Shown: positions 1 to 6,337 of the stretch, piece after piece
How the letters are laid out: each line of letters opens with the position of its first letter
Position numbering within the stretch: position 1 is the first letter of the stretch
NCBI GenBank assembly: GCA_937952395.1
Contig: CALFYV010000199.1
Span: 1-10,305, forward strand
Source of the DNA: an uncultured Bacteriovoracaceae bacterium
GTDB lineage: Bacteria; Bdellovibrionota; Bacteriovoracia; Bacteriovoracales; Bacteriovoracaceae
Reading direction: 5' to 3'
DNA length: 10,305 nucleotides
Translations under genes and position numbers: made by a program
The notes under the pieces: model-generated
The model's input: only the letters and a program-made list of their open reading frames with translations
Told to the model about the DNA's origin: nothing
Database searches by the model: none

Positions 1-323
1 ATACGGTTTAAGTAACCCATGGGTGTAAGAGAAGTTAAGAACCATTGTAGTACTGCGTGCTCAGGTACATGAGACTGCACAAATAAGCAGTTCTCATCGG
101 GATCAAGGCCACAGGCAATATATTGAGCAAAAAAACTAAGGATACGCTCTCTCAACTCTTTAGGATCTTGTTGAACAGTGAGAGCATGAAGGTCAGCCAC
201 CATATAATAGCATTCATAATCTTGAGACATCTTGGCCCAATTACTAATTGCGCCAATGTAATTACCCAGAGTTAAATTCCCAGTAACCGTGCTTCCACTT
301 AAAATGACTTCTTTCTTTGACAT
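1..323 (-). CDS. trpS: Tryptophan-tRNA ligase, N-terminal part (cut by window edge)
   Basis: The first 107 residues of tryptophanyl-tRNA synthetase, the class I enzyme that charges tRNA-Trp using ATP in the cytoplasm. Reading leftwards from the ATG at 323, the protein begins MSKKEVILSGSTVTGN and matches the remembered E. coli TrpS layout: the HIGH-type ATP signature appears as TLGN at residues 18-21 (TIGN in E. coli), followed by NYIGA, VADLHALTV at 42-50, and the block FVQSHVPEHA at 81-90, which is nearly identical in E. coli. Residue 13 is Val where E. coli has the usual Pro of the xPSG/xPTG loop. No clear Shine-Dalgarno precedes the ATG (only AAAAG). A possible -10 (TAGAAT, minus strand, 353-358) lies upstream without a good -35. 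The KMSKS motif and C-terminus lie outside the window. Identification is firm from the conserved blocks. Confidence 0.93.
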   Translation of the reverse strand, partial: MSKKEVILSGSTVTGNLTLGNYIGAISNWAKMSQDYECYYMVADLHALTVQQDPKELRERILSFFAQYIACGLDPDENCLFVQSHVPEHAVLQWFLTSLTPMGYLNR

Positions 324-382
324 TCTTTTAAGATATTTGTTTTTAGGTGATAATTCTAGTTCCAAATTCAGTGATTAAAACG

Positions 383-412
383 AAAAAAGCCCAGAAATTC
401 TGGGCTTTTTTT
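383..412 (-). terminator. Rho-independent terminator after tRNA-fMet
   Basis: GCCCAG (389-394) pairs with CTGGGC (400-405) around a five-base loop, flanked by an A-run (383-388) and a T-run (406-412), so it can act on either strand. It sits 11 bases past the tRNA 3' end and before trpS, so it should end tRNA transcription and give trpS its own promoter. Confidence 0.85.
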
Positions 413-422
413 ATAATTATTT

Positions 423-499
<77 letters not shown>

Positions 500-533
500 G
501 TAATGTAATTTCAAGCGATTAAGCGAGAACCCA

Positions 534-562
534 TTTCTACATTAATCGATTGACTCTGTCCA
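534..562 (-). promoter_or_regulatory. Candidate sigma-70 promoter for tRNA-fMet
   Basis: On the minus strand TGGACA (562-557) and TAGAAA (539-534) are separated by exactly 17 bases. The -35 matches consensus at five of six positions and the -10 at four. Transcription would start near 527, about 28 bases before the tRNA. Placement is by consensus only. Confidence 0.4.
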
Positions 563-689
563 GTATCCCTCATGTCTTACCCAATTTATTTACTTTAGAG
601 CAAATCACTTAAGCTTAAATTCCTAATTTAATTGAGGAATAGGTCGATACATTAAATAGGTTTAGTCTAAAGATATGAAGTGAGGTCAT

Positions 690-1004
690 ATGAAAGGGTT
701 TAAGCTAGAAGACAAAATGCTAAAAATATCTGTCGACGTCAGTGAACTCTCGGCCCAACAAATCCGATTAATTAAAAGTTTAAATACCCTTATAGCTCAT
801 TTGGCCGTAACAGAAGATGAAAGCGATTATTTCGAAACATGTGCTGAGCTAATGAAACAAATAGCAGCTTTTGTAAAACAAGCTAATTTTAATGATTTCA
901 AACCTTACGATCATATTTCTTATGCTGAACAGGCTTTGGAGTATTCCATCGATGAAATCTCCAACAATATCCATGACCCAAAACTTAATACTTACGACAA
1001 TTGA
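690..1004 (+). CDS. Unrecognised 104-residue protein
   Basis: I do not recognise this protein. It begins MKGFKLEDKMLKISVDVSEL, is acidic overall, has no signal peptide or membrane segment, and its middle (about residues 20-70) looks helical, with hydrophobics spaced as in an amphipathic helical bundle; a cytoplasmic location is likely. A GAGG element a few bases upstream supports the ATG at 690; the ATG at 717 is an in-frame alternative with no comparable site. It is the only plus-strand gene in the first 4.7 kb and is transcribed towards rluB: its TGA (1002-1004) lies inside the rluB 3' end, giving a 13-base tail-to-tail overlap. The upstream region contains two small palindromes that may hold its control sites. 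Its reality rests on ribosome site, length and tight fit with rluB. Confidence 0.72.
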   Translation: MKGFKLEDKMLKISVDVSELSAQQIRLIKSLNTLIAHLAVTEDESDYFETCAELMKQIAAFVKQANFNDFKPYDHISYAEQALEYSIDEISNNIHDPKLNTYDN

Positions 1005-1927
1005 TCTTGTTGTTGATTAAGTCTTTGTCTTTCTAATGTTTCGTAATATTGATCTTTCCTATAACGAGTGAACTCTACACTATCGGCGTCTTTGGCATGA
1101 ATATTCTTCCTAGTGCGTTTTTCTAATTTATCCAAGCGGATTGATTTCTTTGGTGATTTGTATTTTTGAATGATGGGAATTCTATCACCATTCTCATCCA
1201 TTCGAAGTGCTTTACAAAGTTCTTTACGGCTCAAAAACTTATAATCACCAGGAGAAAGATTATCTATAGATAAATTTTCAATCGCAACTCGTTTGAGCTT
1301 ATCAATAGTTAAGCCAACAGCCTCACAAAGCTTACGAATTTCTCTATTTTTTCCTTCTGTTAATCTGAACTCTATCCATGTTTTATTCTGTAAGGCTTTT
1401 ACAATTCGTACCGAAGAAGGCTTCAATAAATCACCTTCAACCACAGCACCAAGCTTTAATTTCTTCATGATAGTTTCATTAACTAAGCCGAAAACTTTTA
1501 CTTCATAAATTTTTTCAATTTGATAACGAGGATGCATGATCTTATTGGCCAACTCTCCATCGTTAGTTAGGATCAATAAACCTTCTGATAAGTAATCCAA
1601 TCTTCCTACTGGAAAAATTCTGTATTTAACCATTTTGATTAAATCAACCACGGTTTGACGACCTTGAGGATCTGTTACAGAAGTAATAATACCTCTTGGT
1701 TTATTTAAAACTATATAGACTTTATCAACCGCATCTTTATCGATGAGCTCTCCATCAACTTCAACAGAGTCATAAAAAGGGTCGACCTTAGTTCCTAAGA
1801 TCATTGTCAGTTCACCGTTTACATGAACTCTTCCATCCTGAATCATTTCTTCACATTTTCTTCGGGAAGCTATCCCGGCATCGGCCATTAATTTTTGGAG
1901 ACGTACCTGGGGTCTTGCTTTAGGCAT
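992..1927 (-). CDS. rluB: 23S rRNA pseudouridine synthase of the RsuA/RluB family
   Basis: A 311-residue RNA-modifying enzyme that isomerises a specific uridine in large-subunit rRNA; RluB of E. coli acts on U2605 of 23S rRNA. An S4 RNA-binding domain occupies about residues 8-55 (RLQKLMADAGIASRRK). The catalytic domain follows, with the family signature GRLDYLSEGLLILTNDG at 109-125, in which Asp111 is the predicted nucleophile. A second signature, GKNREIRK, is at 192-199. Residues beyond about 240 form a basic, charged tail rich in Lys and Arg, as in many RluB proteins. AGGA upstream supports the ATG at 1927. It follows scpB by 51 bases on the same strand, the usual scpA-scpB-rluB order in many bacteria. 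RluB is preferred over RsuA because of this context and the tail; the exact target base cannot be read from sequence. Confidence 0.92.
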   Translation of the reverse strand: MPKARPQVRLQKLMADAGIASRRKCEEMIQDGRVHVNGELTMILGTKVDPFYDSVEVDGELIDKDAVDKVYIVLNKPRGIITSVTDPQGRQTVVDLIKMVKYRIFPVGRLDYLSEGLLILTNDGELANKIMHPRYQIEKIYEVKVFGLVNETIMKKLKLGAVVEGDLLKPSSVRIVKALQNKTWIEFRLTEGKNREIRKLCEAVGLTIDKLKRVAIENLSIDNLSPGDYKFLSRKELCKALRMDENGDRIPIIQKYKSPKKSIRLDKLEKRTRKNIHAKDADSVEFTRYRKDQYYETLERQRLNQQQDQLS

Positions 1928-1978
1928 TTGGTCCTCACTTAATCTGCTTCACAGCTGTTTTAGGAGTTTATAACGCGA

Positions 1979-3190
1979 TTAATCTAACTCGTTATCTGGT
2001 TCATTAGAAGGGTTATTTTTATTTTCTTGTAAAAAATTCAGATCAATTCCGAACTCTTTATCCGTTTCCTGGGCTTGCTTTGAGTTTTCATTTAATTTTT
2101 GGCCTGCTTGTTCTAAAAGTCTCTCGAAAGCATCATCCACAGCTTGATCAATTCCAGCAAAAGCTTCATCAACCGCTGCATCTTTTTCCAGTTCTATAGA
2201 ATTAATTGGCTCCATAGCAAGTAAGTCATCTAGACTTACAACCTGAGCGTCCATAACTGTGGTTAATATATCAGAAGCTCCGGCTTGTTTATTCTGCTGA
2301 ACAATTTCCTCTTTTTGAATAAATTCTTCTAGAATATCAAAAGCTGATTTAAAACTTTCTCCTTCTTCACTGCGCTTCTTATCTTCTGCTTTAAGAGTTC
2401 GAATAAAACTGGTATCGGCGCTGACATTTCTTATACTTTGAGATAGTTCATCCAACTCTCCCAATTCATCATATTCGAAATTCTTTTTTGGCCCTGAAAC
2501 AATCGAGTGAATTTCATTAATCTCTCCCACAGAATCTGTCTCTGCTAGTTCAGCTAACTCATTTTCTGAAGGTAGTTGGCTGATATCGGCAAGATTAAAA
2601 ACTTCTAGGAATTCCGGTGTTGTGCCATAGATAGATGGACGTCCTAAGTCTTCAGAACGGCCAACAATGCGAACCAAACGCTTATCCATCAAAGCACGTA
2701 AAATATGAGAACTCTCCACACCACGAATTTTTTCTATATCAGATTTTGATATAGGCTGCTTGTAAGCCACAATGGCCAAAACCTCTAATGAAGTAGGGCT
2801 TAAAACCAGAGAGTTCACCTTAAAAAGATCCTGAACAAACCTGGAATACGCTGGTTTAGTTCTAAATTGATAACCTTCAGCGACTTCGATTAAGCGAATA
2901 CCATGATGTTTGGCTTCATATTCTTCTTGTAAGCGATTAAGCGATTCATGCACAACCCTTAAAGGCAGATCTTCATCAATTTGAGCTTTAATTTTATTAA
3001 GAGGAATCGGTTTTTCACTCATGAAAATAAGAGTTTCGATGGCGCCACACAAGGTTTCAGAATTTAAACCAGTGCGCGCTTGCCATAATTTATCTTCTTG
3101 TTGTTTTTCATCATAGAAATTTAAATCCAGAGAAAAATCTTCTTTCTCATTTTTTAAATTCCATTCATAGTTAATGTCTTGTGTGTCCAT
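1979..3190 (-). CDS. scpB: Segregation and condensation protein B with long C-terminal tail
   Basis: ScpB is the winged-helix (kite) subunit that dimerises and binds the kleisin ScpA in the SMC-ScpAB condensin, needed for chromosome compaction and segregation. The family core lies at about residues 43-208; clearest is LSPTSLEVLAIVAYKQPIS at 130-148, then IRGVES, and GRPSIYGTTPEFLEVF at 183-198, which is diagnostic. Typical ScpB is about 180-220 residues; this one is 403, with a 40-residue N-terminal extension and an acidic tail of about 190 residues containing predicted helices (265-300, 335-365) and probable disorder. A short motif, F-x-[L/I]-D-L-N-F, appears both at 19-25 and at 380-386. 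The start is 14 bases after the scpA stop with a weak GTGAGA site, so translation is probably coupled to scpA. The core identity is firm; the tail is of unknown function. Confidence 0.95.
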   Translation of the reverse strand: MDTQDINYEWNLKNEKEDFSLDLNFYDEKQQEDKLWQARTGLNSETLCGAIETLIFMSEKPIPLNKIKAQIDEDLPLRVVHESLNRLQEEYEAKHHGIRLIEVAEGYQFRTKPAYSRFVQDLFKVNSLVLSPTSLEVLAIVAYKQPISKSDIEKIRGVESSHILRALMDKRLVRIVGRSEDLGRPSIYGTTPEFLEVFNLADISQLPSENELAELAETDSVGEINEIHSIVSGPKKNFEYDELGELDELSQSIRNVSADTSFIRTLKAEDKKRSEEGESFKSAFDILEEFIQKEEIVQQNKQAGASDILTTVMDAQVVSLDDLLAMEPINSIELEKDAAVDEAFAGIDQAVDDAFERLLEQAGQKLNENSKQAQETDKEFGIDLNFLQENKNNPSNEPDNELD

Positions 3191-3204
3191 ATTTTTCTCA
3201 CTAT

Positions 3205-4002
3205 CTACTGTATGTACATTTGAGTTTGTTCTTCTGTTTCAAACCCATTTGCTGATTCAATATCAAATTCTTCTAAATTATCCAATACGTTAATATAAAC
3301 ATCACCTCGATCTTCATTTTGTGAAAGATCCACTTTTTTCAATCGGGCAAGCTCCAGTAGAGAAATAAAAGTAATAACTAAATCAATAATTCCTCTGTCT
3401 CTTTGGTAGAGATTACTTAAACTTGAATTATCACCTTTAGTTAGTTTTTTCTGAAGTTCAATGAGCTTTTCTTTAATCGAAAGCCGATCTCTTTTCACAA
3501 CAGCGAATTTTCTTTTTTCACGGCGAAGAAAATCGACCATGCTCAGAGTTAATTCTTCAATCTCAAGTGGAGTTAAAATGGTATCAATAATAGCTTTGCG
3601 ATTGATTCGTGGTCTCAAAAAAACTTCGTGACCTTTTTTAGGCAAACTCCAAAGCTTCTCTCCCATTTTTTGAAATCGCTCCAGCTCTTCAAGTCTTTTA
3701 ATGAGCTCGGCTTTACTGGCAATTTCAATACTCTCTTCATCCATTGTCAGCTGAGCTTCTTCTGGCTCAAGTACACACGCTTTAGATTTTATATAAAGCA
3801 GAGAAGCCGCCAAATAAAGATACTCTCCAGCAACATCAAAATTAAGCTGCTGCATTTTGTTTAAATAATTTAAATATTGTCCCGTTATACGGGTGATATC
3901 TAATTCTTGAATATCAATTTCATCTTTTTGAATAAGGTGAAGCAGAAGTGCCAGGGGGCCATCAAATTCGTCAAGTTTAACTGAAATTGCTGATTCTAAC
4001 AT
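3205..4002 (-). CDS. scpA: Segregation and condensation protein A (kleisin)
   Basis: ScpA is the kleisin that bridges the heads of the SMC dimer and recruits ScpB, closing the condensin ring on DNA. At 265 residues it has normal family length. The N-terminal SMC-neck binding region shows DEFDGPLALLLHLIQK at 11-26, the counterpart of the canonical FEGPLDLLLxLI motif, with Ala18 where Asp is usual. Residues 35-80 continue the helical N-terminal domain (ITGQYLNYL). The C-terminal winged helix that contacts the SMC head carries FISLLELARLKKVDLSQNED at 212-231, highly typical. It sits between the M50 protease (42-base gap) and scpB (14-base gap) on one strand, so these form an operon. No convincing Shine-Dalgarno is seen before the ATG at 4002. 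Confidence 0.95.
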   Translation of the reverse strand: MLESAISVKLDEFDGPLALLLHLIQKDEIDIQELDITRITGQYLNYLNKMQQLNFDVAGEYLYLAASLLYIKSKACVLEPEEAQLTMDEESIEIASKAELIKRLEELERFQKMGEKLWSLPKKGHEVFLRPRINRKAIIDTILTPLEIEELTLSMVDFLRREKRKFAVVKRDRLSIKEKLIELQKKLTKGDNSSLSNLYQRDRGIIDLVITFISLLELARLKKVDLSQNEDRGDVYINVLDNLEEFDIESANGFETEEQTQMYIQ

Positions 4003-4044
4003 ACTGTACTACTTTACTTAATTTTTGCTGAAACGCCCAAAAGT

Positions 4045-4719
4045 TTATGCAAAAAGAGCTAAAAAAAACACGATAATTTTCTGTTCTAATATTTGAACGG
4101 GCATAAACAAATGACCAAACACATGAATTCCCATAAAACTTAGGGCAAAAATCAATAAAATCAGGGCAGGCGTATAACGCGCCAGCTCTTCGTATTTCCT
4201 CATTGCGTTATAATTAAGAAATGATGAGACCATCTTAGAACCATCTAGTGGAGGCAAAGGAAGTAAATTAAAAGCTCCTAAAATAAAATTAATAAAGATA
4301 GAGTAACGGATCATCTGAAGAATAATTTTATAATAAGAAAAATCTTGGGGAATATAGTAATAAGCTAGTGCAAATAACAACGCTGAAAATGTACCGAGCA
4401 TAAAATTAGAAAGTGGGCCCGCAAAACTAACCCAAAAAAGTCCCTTCCTAAAATTTGTAAAATTTCTGGCATCAACGGGAACTGGCTTGGCCCAACCAAT
4501 AATCGCCCAACCCATAACTGCTCCCAAAAGCGGAAACATAACAGTACCCCATGGATCATAATGAACGGCGGGATTTAGTGAAACTCTTCCTGCTGCTTTG
4601 GCAGTATTGTCTCCAAAACGATAGGCAACATAACCATGAGCTGCTTCGTGCACGACAATCGCCAATAAAAAACCTGGAACAGATTGAGCAATTTTAAAAA
4701 GAATATCGGTGAAATCCAT
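4045..4719 (-). CDS. Site-2 protease family (M50B) membrane metalloprotease
   Basis: A 224-residue zinc-dependent intramembrane protease of the short site-2 protease type, lacking PDZ or CBS domains. The zinc motif HExxH is at residues 24-28 (HEAAH) inside the first membrane segment (about 12-32). The third ligand is Asp159 in NLLPLPPLDG (151-160), the conserved NxxPxPPLDG motif. Further hydrophobic segments lie near 58-76, 95-121, 138-158, 185-200 and 210-224, so it should be an inner-membrane protein. Substrates are unknown; the family is commonly encoded next to scpA-scpB, as here, without a proven functional tie. It is the first gene of the leftward operon. The ATG at 4719 lacks a Shine-Dalgarno and stands 6 bases from a -10-like element, so it may be translated from a leaderless mRNA. 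Confidence 0.93.
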   Translation of the reverse strand: MDFTDILFKIAQSVPGFLLAIVVHEAAHGYVAYRFGDNTAKAAGRVSLNPAVHYDPWGTVMFPLLGAVMGWAIIGWAKPVPVDARNFTNFRKGLFWVSFAGPLSNFMLGTFSALLFALAYYYIPQDFSYYKIILQMIRYSIFINFILGAFNLLPLPPLDGSKMVSSFLNYNAMRKYEELARYTPALILLIFALSFMGIHVFGHLFMPVQILEQKIIVFFLALFA

Positions 4720-4725
4720 GGAGTA

Positions 4726-4754
4726 TGAATATCAAATTGCAGCTCATGACGCAA
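4726..4754 (-). promoter_or_regulatory. Candidate promoter of the M50-scpA-scpB-rluB operon
   Basis: On the minus strand TTGCGT (4754-4749) and TATTCA (4731-4726) are 17 bases apart, with a TG one base upstream of the -10 (extended -10). Each hexamer matches consensus at only three positions. The -10 ends 6 bases before the ATG at 4719, so the start of transcription would fall at or next to the start codon. Confidence 0.35.
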
Positions 4755-4765
4755 ATTTCAATTTG
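4752..4765. promoter_or_regulatory. Palindrome between divergent promoters, possible operator
   Basis: CAAATT-TC-AATTTG is a perfect inverted repeat. It overlaps the -35 element of the NUDIX promoter (4763-4768) on one side and the candidate -35 of the protease operon (4749-4754) on the other. A third CAAATTG copy lies at 4733-4739. The placement suits a shared regulator site, but AT-rich DNA yields such palindromes by chance. Confidence 0.3.
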
Positions 4766-4791
4766 TCACTACCGATAAAGAAATTCATAAT
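4763..4791 (+). promoter_or_regulatory. Sigma-70 type promoter of the NUDIX gene
   Basis: TTGTCA (4763-4768) and CATAAT (4786-4791) are separated by the optimal 17 bases, each matching consensus at five of six positions. The ATG at 4798 starts 6 bases past the -10, so the predicted transcription start coincides with the start codon. Confidence 0.6.
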
Positions 4792-4797
4792 AGATGA

Positions 4798-5238
4798 ATG
4801 GATTCACTCAAAAGAAAAGTTCAAGTGGTTGTAGCGCGCCGCTCCAGGGATGACTGGGAGGTACTATCTCTTAAAACCAATAAGAAGCGAGGGGGGTTTT
4901 GGCAAAATATCACCGGTTCGGTTGATAAGGGAGAAGATTTCCTTGATGCCGCCATTAGAGAAACTAACGAAGAAAGTGCTTATCGAGTACAAAACAAAAA
5001 AGAGATTAAAGAGCTATTTGAGTTTGAATACTTCAGTCCTAAGTTTAACAAACAATGCATAGAAAAAGTTTATCTTATTATAACCACTCACAATTGGGAG
5101 GTAAAACTCGATGCAAATGAACATGTTGAATATCAGTGGAGGAGTTTAAAGAGTTTTTCCCAAGATCTTTATGAACATGAAAGTAATTTCAAAGCTATCA
5201 AAAAAACCCAGGAGCATATTAATGAATATTGCTCTTAG
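4798..5238 (+). CDS. NUDIX hydrolase, NudB-like
   Basis: A 146-residue NUDIX pyrophosphohydrolase. The NUDIX box starts at Gly40 (GSVDKGE) and continues to RETNEES at 54-60, giving G-x5-E-x7-RE-x2-EE; the Glu residues 55, 58 and 59 would bind the catalytic metal. The usual Gly near the end of the box is Ala61, as variation also occurs in E. coli NudB. The segment FWQNITGSVDKGE closely parallels NudB (FWQSVTGSVEEGE), and the EHVEYQW element at 107-113 also has a NudB counterpart (EHLAYKW), so dihydroneopterin triphosphate diphosphatase (folate pathway) or dATP hydrolysis is the best guess; substrate is not proven. There is no Shine-Dalgarno before the ATG, which fits a leaderless mRNA. The 3' end overlaps the next gene by 17 bases. 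Confidence 0.85.
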   Translation: MDSLKRKVQVVVARRSRDDWEVLSLKTNKKRGGFWQNITGSVDKGEDFLDAAIRETNEESAYRVQNKKEIKELFEFEYFSPKFNKQCIEKVYLIITTHNWEVKLDANEHVEYQWRSLKSFSQDLYEHESNFKAIKKTQEHINEYCS

Positions 5239-6337
5239 CTTACTTTTAGCATTTTCACTATCCGCATACACTCAAGAAGATGAAGATACATTGCTCGAGC
5301 TAGAAGTCTTGGATGAAATGAAAGGTGAAATAAGTAAGGCTAAGTCTGAACCAGAGGCTATCGAAAGCTCTAACCCTTACAACTCTGTTTTAAATGATTT
5401 AGAAAAACTTAATCGTTCAAGTGAAGAAATAAAATTACAAGCACGCAAAGATCTCTATAAACGTAATCGAAGATTTATTGATTATAAATATTATCTAGAT
5501 TTACAAGATGTTATAAAATCCCCTCTTTTTAAAGCTACGATTAAAAAAGGGACTGTTATTTATTCTGTGCCAGATAACAAAAGATTTAGTGTGCCCAAAG
5601 ATATTTACGTCTGGGCCCATGCAGTAGCTGATTCTGAGCACTATATTTATATTTTGGATAAGCAATACCAAATAAAATATAAGGCTTACGTAAACAAAGT
5701 CCATAACGTAGAAGATGTGGCCAATCTTGATGTCCCTCCGACTCAATATATAGAAGTTGATCACGAGAAGAAATACAAACCGCAAATTGATGATGTCCCT
5801 CATTACGTAACTCTTTTTAAATTACACATGGATTATCTCGTCTCTAAATACACTTCCGATTTAGTTAATCAAGAAGAAGGGGGACAAGGTTTTGGCTTTC
5901 GCCTATCAGGGTCAAGTCTCTACAAATTTTCTCTACCTTTTGACCTGGGAGCAACCATTGAATACGAAAATACCTCCTTCTCTCTACAAAATAGTGAAAA
6001 AGCCACTCGCTATGCTGTCTCTGTTGGACCAACACTTAGGTGGCATCCGATTTTATTTGAAAAAAAACAATATTTTATTAGCATGAGTTTTTTAACAAGC
6101 TTAGCTTCTAAAATCAGTGGAACAACTACCCTACCCAATCAAGAAGTGAGCCTGGCTTCTAATTCCTTTGATCTATCAATCGCAGTGAGTAAGAACAACC
6201 GCTGGGGCCAGTTTTTCTGGGGTGGTTCGTTCAAGCGAAGCTGGCTAACGGCAAAAGCTAATCAAGGTAATATTAGTATTAATGACACAAGTAAAGTAGA
6301 TGATTCTTTAGGGGTATTCATTGGGCAAGAATTTTAA
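5222..6337 (+). CDS. Exported SH3-like/beta-barrel envelope protein 1, unknown function
   Basis: I do not recognise this 371-residue protein. Residues 1-15 (MNIALSLLLAFSLSA) form a hydrophobic signal peptide; about 20-95 is charged and helical (Glu/Lys-rich); about 100-160 is beta-rich and SH3-like, ending in KAYVNKVHN; from 220 onward there are alternating polar/apolar strands (GFGFRLSG, FDLGATIEYE, YAVSVGPTLRW, FFWGGSFKRSWL) ending in a C-terminal Phe, as in outer-membrane barrels. AGGAG at 5210-5214, 7 bases upstream, fixes the ATG at 5222. An in-frame ATG at 5171 has no ribosome site but would add a Lys/Arg-rich N-region (MNMKVISKLSKKPRSIL), otherwise missing from the signal peptide, so that start stays possible. 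It overlaps the NUDIX gene by 17 bases and the next gene by 17. Outer-membrane location is inferred. Confidence 0.8.
   Translation: MNIALSLLLAFSLSAYTQEDEDTLLELEVLDEMKGEISKAKSEPEAIESSNPYNSVLNDLEKLNRSSEEIKLQARKDLYKRNRRFIDYKYYLDLQDVIKSPLFKATIKKGTVIYSVPDNKRFSVPKDIYVWAHAVADSEHYIYILDKQYQIKYKAYVNKVHNVEDVANLDVPPTQYIEVDHEKKYKPQIDDVPHYVTLFKLHMDYLVSKYTSDLVNQEEGGQGFGFRLSGSSLYKFSLPFDLGATIEYENTSFSLQNSEKATRYAVSVGPTLRWHPILFEKKQYFISMSFLTSLASKISGTTTLPNQEVSLASNSFDLSIAVSKNNRWGQFFWGGSFKRSWLTAKANQGNISINDTSKVDDSLGVFIGQEF

Noticed and set aside
3628..3864. Plus-strand 78-codon frame antisense to scpA
   Set aside because: It is a shadow of the scpA reading frame; the composition is typical of the reverse of a helical protein.
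4365..4559. Minus-strand 64-codon frame inside the M50 protease gene
   Set aside because: It lies in another frame of a well-supported gene and shows no ribosome site or family motif.
5501..5803. Minus-strand 100-codon frame antisense to the first envelope gene
   Set aside because: Hydrophobic runs come from reversed Lys/Asn/Tyr-rich codons. There is no ribosome site and it sits within a convincing exported-protein gene.
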